Assembly: GCA_947498315.1 (NCBI GenBank)
Contig: CANMLD010000009.1
Location: 1-49,589, forward strand
Reading direction: 5' to 3'
DNA: 49,589 nucleotides
Source of the DNA: Pseudomonadota bacterium
GTDB taxonomy: Bacteria; Myxococcota_A; UBA9042; GCA-2863065
This document shows, in pieces, positions 17,023-23,767 of the stretch (position 1 is its first letter; every line of letters begins with the position of its first letter). The notes under the pieces were generated by a model. The model did not search any database. It was not told the DNA's origin and worked only from the letters and a program-made list of their open reading frames with translations. A program made the translations under genes and the position numbers.

Positions 17023-17879
17023 CGGCGAGTCACCGTGGCGCTCATCACCGACGAAGCGAGCCCCGCCGAGAGCGTCTCGAGGAGCGCTTCACCCGCTGAG
17101 CCGTCGACTGCAGAAAGCAGGGCAGCGAAGTCCACCGAGTCGAAGAGGGTCTGCTGGACCAGGAGCGTCGCGTCCACTTGCGCGACCGGTGCTTCGTCGG
17201 CTCCGAAGGTGCCTGACACCGGCGACGCGATGGCGGCGCCCAAAGGCACCTCGAACGAAATCGGAAACCCATCTACCGAGAGGCGGTTGCCGTCTCCGGT
17301 TCGCCGATCATAGACCGTCCCGACGATCCGCGCTCGTTCGAGATCGACGGTAGCCGAGACCATCCGAATGGCGCCGACAGCACACCGATCCGGGCAATCG
17401 CCCAATGCCAACGGCACGGGCACGCCGTCGACGGCCGGCGACACCGTGGACTCGACAGGCATCAAGGTCACGGACACCTCAGCCTCGCCATCCCCGCCCG
17501 CGAGCTCAGCGGCGATCTCGTCGTACGGAACGAGCCGGCCATCATCAGCATGACAGTGCCCCCCGTGACAGAGGCCGTATCCGGCCGGCGGGTTCGCAGG
17601 GTCGAAGGCCACCCTGCTCGCCGCCGCGGACTCACTCAAACCGACGGAGAACCCCGCGACGACGACGTCGAAGCGGGTCAGCTCGATCGCGTAGTCCTGC
17701 GCGGTGATCCAACGCCCCGCGACGACTCGGCCCTCCGGCAGGTCGAGCGCGACCGACAGCGTCGGGACCAACCTCCCGATCGGCTCGCCCGCGTCGAACG
17801 CGCATGAGGAGATCAGGACCGCGCCCCAAAGTCGCCAGAGAGCGGTGCGGCCAGAGCTGGAGAGCAGGTAGTGAGACAT
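17019..17879 (-). CDS. Lipoprotein with CHGGHCH motif, first gene of the metal cluster
   Basis: A 286-residue lipoprotein (signal ends AVLISSC, Cys27). The body is beta-rich (SVALDLPEGRVVAGRWITA, AIELTRFDVVVAGFSVGL) and carries a Cys/His cluster GYGLCHGGHCHADDG near residues 100-115, plus CPDRCAVG. The His/Cys spacing looks like a metal site. I do not recognise a named family. It shares a 4-bp ATGA overlap with the outer-membrane barrel gene, and the ZnuA-like binding protein follows, so the three probably act together in periplasmic metal capture. Confidence 0.75.
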   Translation of the reverse strand: MSHYLLSSSGRTALWRLWGAVLISSCAFDAGEPIGRLVPTLSVALDLPEGRVVAGRWITAQDYAIELTRFDVVVAGFSVGLSESAAASRVAFDPANPPAGYGLCHGGHCHADDGRLVPYDEIAAELAGGDGEAEVSVTLMPVESTVSPAVDGVPVPLALGDCPDRCAVGAIRMVSATVDLERARIVGTVYDRRTGDGNRLSVDGFPISFEVPLGAAIASPVSGTFGADEAPVAQVDATLLVQQTLFDSVDFAALLSAVDGSAGEALLETLSAGLASSVMSATVTRR

Positions 17880-17918
17880 GCCGAGACCCTATCGCTCTAC
17901 GCGCCTATCCGCAATCGC

Positions 17919-17932
17919 TTTGCGAAAGCAAA
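17919..17932 (-). terminator. Small hairpin downstream of the lipocalin-like gene
   Basis: TTTGC-GAAA-GCAAA on the plus strand: a 5-bp stem with a 4-base loop, 24-38 bases beyond the stop of the minus-strand gene ending at 17957. No U-tract follows, so terminator function is weakly supported. Confidence 0.3.
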
Positions 17933-17956
17933 CCAGTGGCGCAAACGACGGCGACG

Positions 17957-19105
17957 TCACGGGTCGTAGATCGTGCTGAACACCGACGTACCGCGCCCCT
18001 TCACGGTCCGTCCGTCCGGAAGCCGAAGCTCGAATCGAGCGCCGTCGAAGTCGTTCACCGGCTGCACGAACGCCTCCACGAAAGCCCGTATGAACGGCGG
18101 CACCGGCGCGAGTACGTCCTCGCGCAACTGAAGCCCGGTGCTCCGGACCTCGAGCGACATCGCTCCGGCGGCGGTCTCGCCTCGGAGCGCGTAACGAGTC
18201 GGCGTACGACGGGAGGCCTTCGACGCGTCTTTGCGCGACGACGTCACCTTCGATTGCGCCGCTACGGTCCACGCGATCGTCCGCTTGCCTTCGGTGACGA
18301 CGAGCCATGTGTGCGTCGTCGATTCGAAGACCTTCGGCGCCCGAAGCTCGAACGCCGCCACGGCGATGTCGCCCGACCGCCCTTGGAAGCGCAACATCGA
18401 CTGCGCCAGCGTCTGCGGGAGTTTGTTCGACAGGCCCCACTCGACGTAGCCCTCTCCCGAGATCGACACCCAGCCGCTATCGCCGAGCCGCTCGCGGCCT
18501 GTCACCCGAGCAGACGTCGCCGGCAACCAAAGGGCGACCGTCCCGCCATTCGGGTAGAGGAGCGGCTGCTCGCCAGGCCTGAAGCCCGCGTTCGCCTTGG
18601 CGAGGTCGATGTCGAGCTCGAGCGCATAACCCCACGCATCCGTTCGCAGCCGCAGCGTGTCCCCATCGACCCGCAAGGATTGGGCGTCCCCAAAGGCCAA
18701 GTCGAGCCGGTCTGGACTCGTCTTGGCGGTCTCCTGCTTCGCGGCGCAGCGGTAGAACTCCGCCGCCGTGCCCGGAGTACTCCCGATCGGCGGCGCGACC
18801 CGGATGACGTCGATGGCGGCGTGCCGACTCCCCGGGCCGAGGTGGGTCAAGATGAAGGCGGCTTGAATGAAGCCACCCGAAGGCAGCCGCACGAACACCA
18901 TCCATCGCTCGAAGTAGCCTTCGTCATCGAGGCGAGCGTCATGGGCCCCGACGAGGCCCAAAATGACCTCGGTAGCTCCCGTTTGCCAACCCTCGACGCG
19001 GTCTGCGTGCGCTCGCGGGGAGCTCAGGGTCGCTAGGCTGAGCGCCAAAAACACGAGCACGAGCCTCGCTAGAGTCGATAGGCCCGGTTGATGCGTCGAG
19101 AGCAT
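17957..19105 (-). CDS. CrtC/AttH-like lipocalin-fold secreted protein
   Basis: A 382-residue protein from the ATG at 19105; a GTG at 19120 is also in frame. A signal peptide (LVLVFLALSLATLSSPRAHA) precedes two beta-barrel halves: VFVRLPSGGFIQAAFILTHL with GSRHAAIDVI near the start, SISGEGYVEWGLSNKLPQTL in the middle, and RFELRLPDGRTVKGRGT at the end. This resembles the hydroxyneurosporene-synthase/AttH double-lipocalin family (Svf1-type), whose members bind or modify hydrophobic ligands. It is monocistronic and divergent from the AGPS-like operon. Family assignment is tentative. Confidence 0.6.
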   Translation of the reverse strand: MLSTHQPGLSTLARLVLVFLALSLATLSSPRAHADRVEGWQTGATEVILGLVGAHDARLDDEGYFERWMVFVRLPSGGFIQAAFILTHLGPGSRHAAIDVIRVAPPIGSTPGTAAEFYRCAAKQETAKTSPDRLDLAFGDAQSLRVDGDTLRLRTDAWGYALELDIDLAKANAGFRPGEQPLLYPNGGTVALWLPATSARVTGRERLGDSGWVSISGEGYVEWGLSNKLPQTLAQSMLRFQGRSGDIAVAAFELRAPKVFESTTHTWLVVTEGKRTIAWTVAAQSKVTSSRKDASKASRRTPTRYALRGETAAGAMSLEVRSTGLQLREDVLAPVPPFIRAFVEAFVQPVNDFDGARFELRLPDGRTVKGRGTSVFSTIYDP

Positions 19106-19207
19106 GGCGTCTTTAGTCACTGCTCTGTTGTATCGCCTCGCCTGTATCGCCTCGCCTTCAAAGCGCGAAGAAGTGACAGACGCGATGATTCGGGGTTAGA
19201 TCCAGCC

Positions 19208-20767
19208 GTGCGAGACTCCCCACCCGTTCGTTCTCCGCTCCCAGCAGCGCTCGAAGCGATCGTCGGCCCAGATGCGATGCGGCGCGGCACCCCCGAGCGC
19301 TACGCGTACGCCGCCGACCTGTGGCCCAAAAATCAGCTCTGGAAGATGCAGGGCGAGCCGGCCCGCTACGCACCCGACGCCGTCGTGCAGCCAGGGACCG
19401 AAGCCGAGATCATCGCCATCTGCGCTGCGGTGGCCGAGCGGAGCGTCCCCCTCATCCCCTATGGCGCCGGCAGCGGCGTCTGCGGCGGTACCGTCCCCAT
19501 TCGGGGCGGCGTCATCATGGACGTGCGTCGCCTCCGAAATATCGGCCCCATCGACCCACTCGACATGACCGTGACCGTCGACGCCGGTGTCATCGGCATG
19601 CACCTCGAAGAGACGCTCGCTGAACGCGGCTACACGCTCGGTCACTTTCCATCGTCCATCCTCTGCTCGACCGTCGGCGGGTGGGTCGCGGCCCGCTCGG
19701 CCGGACAGTTCTCCTCGAAATACGGCAAGATAGAGGACATGGTCGTCGGCGTCCGTGTGGTCCTGCCCGACGGTCGCGTCGTTGAGACCCACGAGTCGCA
19801 GCCGCACGACCTCACCGCGCTCTACGTCGGCTCAGAAGGCACTCTCGGCACCATCGTATCGGCCACACTGCGCGTTCATCCCGCCCCCGAGACCCAGGTC
19901 TTCCGTGGCTTCCGGTTCCGTACCCTCGACGATGCCGTCCGCGGCATCCGCCTCCTCATGCAATCCGGCAAAGAGCCCTGTCTCGTCCGCCTCTACGATC
20001 CCGTCGACACGCTACTTCACCGGTCCAAGGACCCAGCTGCATCGTTCAAGGACAGCACCGAGAGCCCCTCCTTCCTCCACGGACTGTTGGACTCGGCTCT
20101 CGGCCGCGGTGCTAAAAAGGCCGGGATCGCTCTCGCGCTCGGCAACCCGTCGCTTCTCAATCGACTCGCAAATACGGTCGCTGCCGAGTGCCTCCTCATC
20201 GTTGGCTTCGAAGGCGCGACCTCGGTCGTCGACCGCGACGCTCCGGCGGCATGGCGCCTCCTCGAAGACGCCGGCGGTGTGGATGGCGGTGAAGGCCCCG
20301 GTCGTCAGTGGCTCGAGAAGCGCTACGCCGTGTCCTTCAAGCAATCTGCGATCTACGCGGCGGGCGCCTTCGTCGACACGCTCGAAGTCGGCTGCACTTG
20401 GTCCCGCCTGCTCCCGGTCTACCACGCTGTCCGCGCCGCATTGGCCCCGCATGCGCTCATCATGGCGCACATGAGCCACGCCTACCGCGAAGGCTGCTCC
20501 ATCTACTTCACCTTCGCCGCGCACCGCCGCGACCCGAAGGCTCTCGAGCGCCACTACGACCGTGTCATCGAAGAAGCGCTCACCGCGGTCATCCGCGAAG
20601 GCGGCTCCATCGCCCACCACCACGGCGTCGGCCTCGCCAAACGCGACCACATGGCGCGCGAACACGGCGCTGGCCTCCGCCTCCTCTACGCTGCCAAGGA
20701 CGCCCTCGACCCCTTCGCTCTCATGAACCCCGGGAAAGTGCTCCCGGATCGGGCGGTGACGCAGTGA
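19208..20767 (+). CDS. FAD-linked oxidase, alkylglycerone-phosphate-synthase-like
   Basis: About 519 residues from GTG 19208; the frame is open upstream to 19088 but that overlaps the divergent lipocalin gene. Vanillyl-alcohol-oxidase fold: FAD loops LIPYGAGSGVCGG and GHFPSSILCSTVGGWVAARS with SSKYGKIEDMVVG, YVGSEGTLGTI, then GGSIAHHHGVGLAKRDHM and DPFALMNPGKVLP. The GHxPS, GGWVA and HHHGVG motifs match alkylglycerone-phosphate synthase, which installs the ether bond in ether lipids; the related GlcD enzymes have GEHGVG instead. It starts a five-gene overlapping operon. Because GlcE- and GlcF-like genes follow, a 2-hydroxyacid dehydrogenase role remains the alternative. Confidence 0.85.
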   Translation: MRDSPPVRSPLPAALEAIVGPDAMRRGTPERYAYAADLWPKNQLWKMQGEPARYAPDAVVQPGTEAEIIAICAAVAERSVPLIPYGAGSGVCGGTVPIRGGVIMDVRRLRNIGPIDPLDMTVTVDAGVIGMHLEETLAERGYTLGHFPSSILCSTVGGWVAARSAGQFSSKYGKIEDMVVGVRVVLPDGRVVETHESQPHDLTALYVGSEGTLGTIVSATLRVHPAPETQVFRGFRFRTLDDAVRGIRLLMQSGKEPCLVRLYDPVDTLLHRSKDPAASFKDSTESPSFLHGLLDSALGRGAKKAGIALALGNPSLLNRLANTVAAECLLIVGFEGATSVVDRDAPAAWRLLEDAGGVDGGEGPGRQWLEKRYAVSFKQSAIYAAGAFVDTLEVGCTWSRLLPVYHAVRAALAPHALIMAHMSHAYREGCSIYFTFAAHRRDPKALERHYDRVIEEALTAVIREGGSIAHHHGVGLAKRDHMAREHGAGLRLLYAAKDALDPFALMNPGKVLPDRAVTQ

Positions 20768-21840
20768 GCGCTCGAACGCCAAAGTCCGGCCCCCCCGCGG
20801 CGCGCCCAGACCGGTCGACCGAGCCTGACGCGCGCGATTACACCGAAGATCAGCCGATCCTCGACACCCTCGAGCAAGCTCTCGACAGTCGTCTCGGCAC
20901 CGGTCGAGCCGGGTCCGGTCGCTGCTTTGTCCCCCGTTCGGTCGAGGAGCTCTCCACCTTCGTCGCGACGGCAGACGAGTTCGGTGGCAAGGTCACCGCC
21001 GGCCCCCCGCGCCCTGGCCTCCTCGCAGTCGACTTGGCGGCACTCGCTGGCGTCGCAGAGCATCGCAACGGTCGCCCCGGCAATAGCGGCCGCCACCAAG
21101 GCGTCGATCCCATCAGTCAGCTCGTCACCATCGACTACGGCGTCACACCCGCCGCGCTCGACGCCATCCTCGAAGGCCAAGGCCTCGAACTACCCGCACT
21201 CTGGTTCTCGGATCCGAACGCCCCCATCGGCCGGGCCGTCGCCTGCGGTGAGGGGGGGCCACTCGTCGCCGGTCTCGAAGCGGTCCTCCCCGACGGCGCC
21301 GTCTTTCACACGCCACTCGCCCCACGGCGAGCGTCGGGACCATCGCCCGAGGTGTTCTTCCTCGGTCGCCGACACCGCTTCGGCTTCCTCACGGCGATAA
21401 CCCTCCGAGTCCGGGAGAGGCAGCCCGTGAGCTGGTTCCGTCGGGAGGACGTCGCCACGGACCTCCTCGACCTCGCGCGCCTGCGACTCCTCGCAGCCAC
21501 TCGCGACCGGGGCGTCGCCCTCCTCCGCGGCGCCGGTGACCGCGCTAGTCTCTATGTGGCCATTGTCGCAGGCGATGCCGTTGAGGGCTTCGTTCCCGCC
21601 GCTGCCCCCACGCTCCCTCCCGCTAACGGCACCCGAGGGAGCTGGTCCACCCTTCGTGAGTCGTTTCGGAGAGCCGACGATGTGACGCTGACCGCCGTCG
21701 GCCCCTTCGACCGACACGGCGGGTTCATGAGAGGGCCATCCGTGGGCGCACAGTCCATCGATCTCGACGCCATCGCTGCACGGCTCGATCCACGCGGCAC
21801 GTTCGCCTTCGCGGGCGACGCCGCCGGAGGTGTCCCGTGA
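20764..21840 (+). CDS. GlcE-like FAD-binding subunit, divergent
   Basis: A 358-residue protein whose GTG (20764) overlaps the upstream TGA. It has the FAD_binding_4 layout of GlcE in degenerate form: RCFVPRSVEELSTFVATADE (residues ~55-75), LAVDLAALAGVAEH, QLVTIDYGVTPAALDAILEG, then GRAVACGEGGPL in place of the usual T-GG-x-A-x-NASGP. The C-terminus reads ARLDPRGTFAFAG, the GlcE ending. The first FAD loop has GPPRPG instead of a clear GGGT, so cofactor binding may be weak. It is the probable partner of the AGPS-like gene before it and the Fe-S gene after it (4-bp overlaps on both sides). Confidence 0.75.
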   Translation: MSARTPKSGPPAARPDRSTEPDARDYTEDQPILDTLEQALDSRLGTGRAGSGRCFVPRSVEELSTFVATADEFGGKVTAGPPRPGLLAVDLAALAGVAEHRNGRPGNSGRHQGVDPISQLVTIDYGVTPAALDAILEGQGLELPALWFSDPNAPIGRAVACGEGGPLVAGLEAVLPDGAVFHTPLAPRRASGPSPEVFFLGRRHRFGFLTAITLRVRERQPVSWFRREDVATDLLDLARLRLLAATRDRGVALLRGAGDRASLYVAIVAGDAVEGFVPAAAPTLPPANGTRGSWSTLRESFRRADDVTLTAVGPFDRHGGFMRGPSVGAQSIDLDAIAARLDPRGTFAFAGDAAGGVP

Positions 21841-22817
21841 GCCGGCGTCTCGACTCTCCGTTCGGCAAGGACGCCCCCGGCTTCCTCGAAGCGACGGACG
21901 CCTGCGCCTTCTGCCCGAACCTTTGCCTACACGCTTGCCCCGTGGCCACCGCGTCCGGACGCACCAGTGAAGCGCCGTGGGCGCTGATGACGCTCACGCG
22001 CTGGGTCGCGACCGGCGACAGCGCCGCCACCCCAGACGTGCGCCGAGCGCTTGGCGCGTGCACGGGATGTGGCGCTTGCACTGCCGCTTGCCTCCACCAC
22101 GTCCCTGTCGCTGCGACTCTCCAGCACGCCCGAGCCGTCCTACACCGAACGCTCGGCCCAGCAGCGCCGGGCCAAGCGCCTACGATCAAAAGCGAATCAT
22201 CGACGGGTCCTATCCCAACCGGCGCGAGTGGGATCGCGCGATGGCACTCTGGCGACACGACCGCTTTCACCGCCGTCGCCAAAGCCGCGGCCAGCCGCTG
22301 GCAGGGCCGGTCACGCTTGGTCTTCGAAGACCACGCCGACCTCGTCTGCGTTCGAGACCTCTTCCCCACCGTCGGAGCCGCGGTAGGCGCTTCGCTCGTG
22401 CTGAGCGCCGTCGACGCGCTGAGCTCGTCGCCACCCATTCCCGCCGGCGTCGTCGGTTACCTGCCGCCTTGCACCACGATGTCCCGGTTGACACCGACCA
22501 GCCCCGTTGATCATGGCTCCTATGCGGCCACACTCGAGACCTGGCTCGGCCACGCTCCAGCCACCCTCCGCTGGGACATCGCCGGCACGTGCTGCGGCGC
22601 CGCCGAGCCCTTCCGGACCCAGAACCCAGAGACAGCTCGATTGATGGCCGAGCGTATTGTCCAAAACGCCCGCGATCGCGGCATCGACGTCCTCGTGGTC
22701 CTCAGTGCGCCATGCGCGGCTCACCTGCGCGACGTCGCGCTCGCGGTGCCTGCCGGCCAGCGTCCGCTCAGCGTCGTCCTACCTGGCGGTGACAGCCGCG
22801 TGGAGCTCCCACGGTGA
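21837..22817 (+). CDS. GlcF-like iron-sulfur electron-transfer subunit
   Basis: A 326-residue protein starting GTG 21837. Two 4Fe-4S motifs lie near the N-terminus: CAFCPNLCLHACPVA (residues ~23-37) and CTGCGACTAACLHHVP (~74-89). The C-terminal part holds a cysteine-rich CCG-type domain (AGTCCGAAEPFRTQN and VLSAPCAAHL), with GYLPPCTTMS as a possible partner motif. This is the architecture of GlcF/HdrD-type subunits that pass electrons from a flavoprotein to the quinone pool or a [2Fe-2S]/heme partner. It overlaps both neighbours by 4 bp, which argues for a complex with the two upstream flavoproteins. Confidence 0.87.
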   Translation: MSRRLDSPFGKDAPGFLEATDACAFCPNLCLHACPVATASGRTSEAPWALMTLTRWVATGDSAATPDVRRALGACTGCGACTAACLHHVPVAATLQHARAVLHRTLGPAAPGQAPTIKSESSTGPIPTGASGIARWHSGDTTAFTAVAKAAASRWQGRSRLVFEDHADLVCVRDLFPTVGAAVGASLVLSAVDALSSSPPIPAGVVGYLPPCTTMSRLTPTSPVDHGSYAATLETWLGHAPATLRWDIAGTCCGAAEPFRTQNPETARLMAERIVQNARDRGIDVLVVLSAPCAAHLRDVALAVPAGQRPLSVVLPGGDSRVELPR

Positions 22818-23767
22818 ACATCGAGGCCCCGTTCAAGACGCTCGTCATCCTAAACCCCAGCTCATCCGGCGGAGCGACCGGCCGAAAGTGGCCCGAGATC
22901 GAAGCTGAGCTGACGCGCACCTTGGGGCGCTTCGAGCACGCCCCGACCACCAAGCGCGGCGATGCGACCACTCTCTCACGGGACGCCCTCCGCGCAGGTT
23001 ATGAGATGATTGTGGCCATCGGAGGTGACGGAACGGTCAACGAAGTCGTCAACGGCTTCTACGACGGCGAGCTCCCCACCGTGGCGGATCGGTCGCCCGT
23101 CCTCGGCATCATCCCCGCGGGCACGGGGGGCGACTATCGCCGCACCTTCGGGATCTCCAGCAAGCTCTCCGAAGCGGTCGCGTCACTCGCCGGACGCGAA
23201 ACGAAGACGGTCGACCTCGGCCTCATCCGCTGCTCGCAACCGGGAGAGCCGCCGCACGGCGTGCTTCGCTACTTCGCCAACATCGCTTCTTTTGGGGTGA
23301 GCGCCGAGGTCTCGCGTCGTGCAAACGAAAGCAGCAAGCTCTTCGGCGGGCGCCTCACCTACTTCTTCGCGTCGGTCAGCGCGACCCTGGCCTACGATCG
23401 CCGACCCGTGACGCTTCTGACGAACGGTGACGCCGTGAAGCAAGTGTCGCTAAACGTCGGCGCCTGCTGCCTCGGACAGTACTTCGGTGGCGGTATGCGT
23501 ATCGCCCCGAAGGCCGACCCCGGCGACGGCCAGTTCGACGTCATCACCATCGGCGGCCGCTCCCCCCTGTCGATGATGGCGATGACCAGCATCTACTCGG
23601 GCAAACACATCGATAAGAAGGGGGTCTCCTCCTGGCGGGCGCGACAAGTCGATGGTACTTGCGAGGGGTCGCTTCCCTGCATCATCGAGGCCGATGGGGA
23701 GATCATCGGTGAGTTTCCCGCTCGCTTCGAGCTGCTCCCCGGCGCCATGCGCGTCAAGGTCGCTTGA
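22814..23767 (+). CDS. Diacylglycerol kinase-like lipid kinase (DAGK_cat)
   Basis: A 317-residue soluble lipid kinase of the YegS/DgkB/LCB5 group: LVILNPSSSGGATGRKWPEI at the N-terminus (phosphate loop), IVAIGGDGTVNEVVNGFYDG (residues ~66-85, nucleotide-binding GGDGT), GIIPAGTGGDYRRTFG, then the C-terminal beta domain with QYFGGGMRIAPKADPGDGQFDV and a terminal CIIEADGEIIGEFPARFELLP. It phosphorylates diacylglycerol or a related lipid. GTG 22814 overlaps the Fe-S gene, and the stop overlaps the start of lnt. Its place between an ether-lipid-type enzyme and Lnt supports a lipid-remodelling role for the operon. Confidence 0.9.
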   Translation: MNIEAPFKTLVILNPSSSGGATGRKWPEIEAELTRTLGRFEHAPTTKRGDATTLSRDALRAGYEMIVAIGGDGTVNEVVNGFYDGELPTVADRSPVLGIIPAGTGGDYRRTFGISSKLSEAVASLAGRETKTVDLGLIRCSQPGEPPHGVLRYFANIASFGVSAEVSRRANESSKLFGGRLTYFFASVSATLAYDRRPVTLLTNGDAVKQVSLNVGACCLGQYFGGGMRIAPKADPGDGQFDVITIGGRSPLSMMAMTSIYSGKHIDKKGVSSWRARQVDGTCEGSLPCIIEADGEIIGEFPARFELLPGAMRVKVA

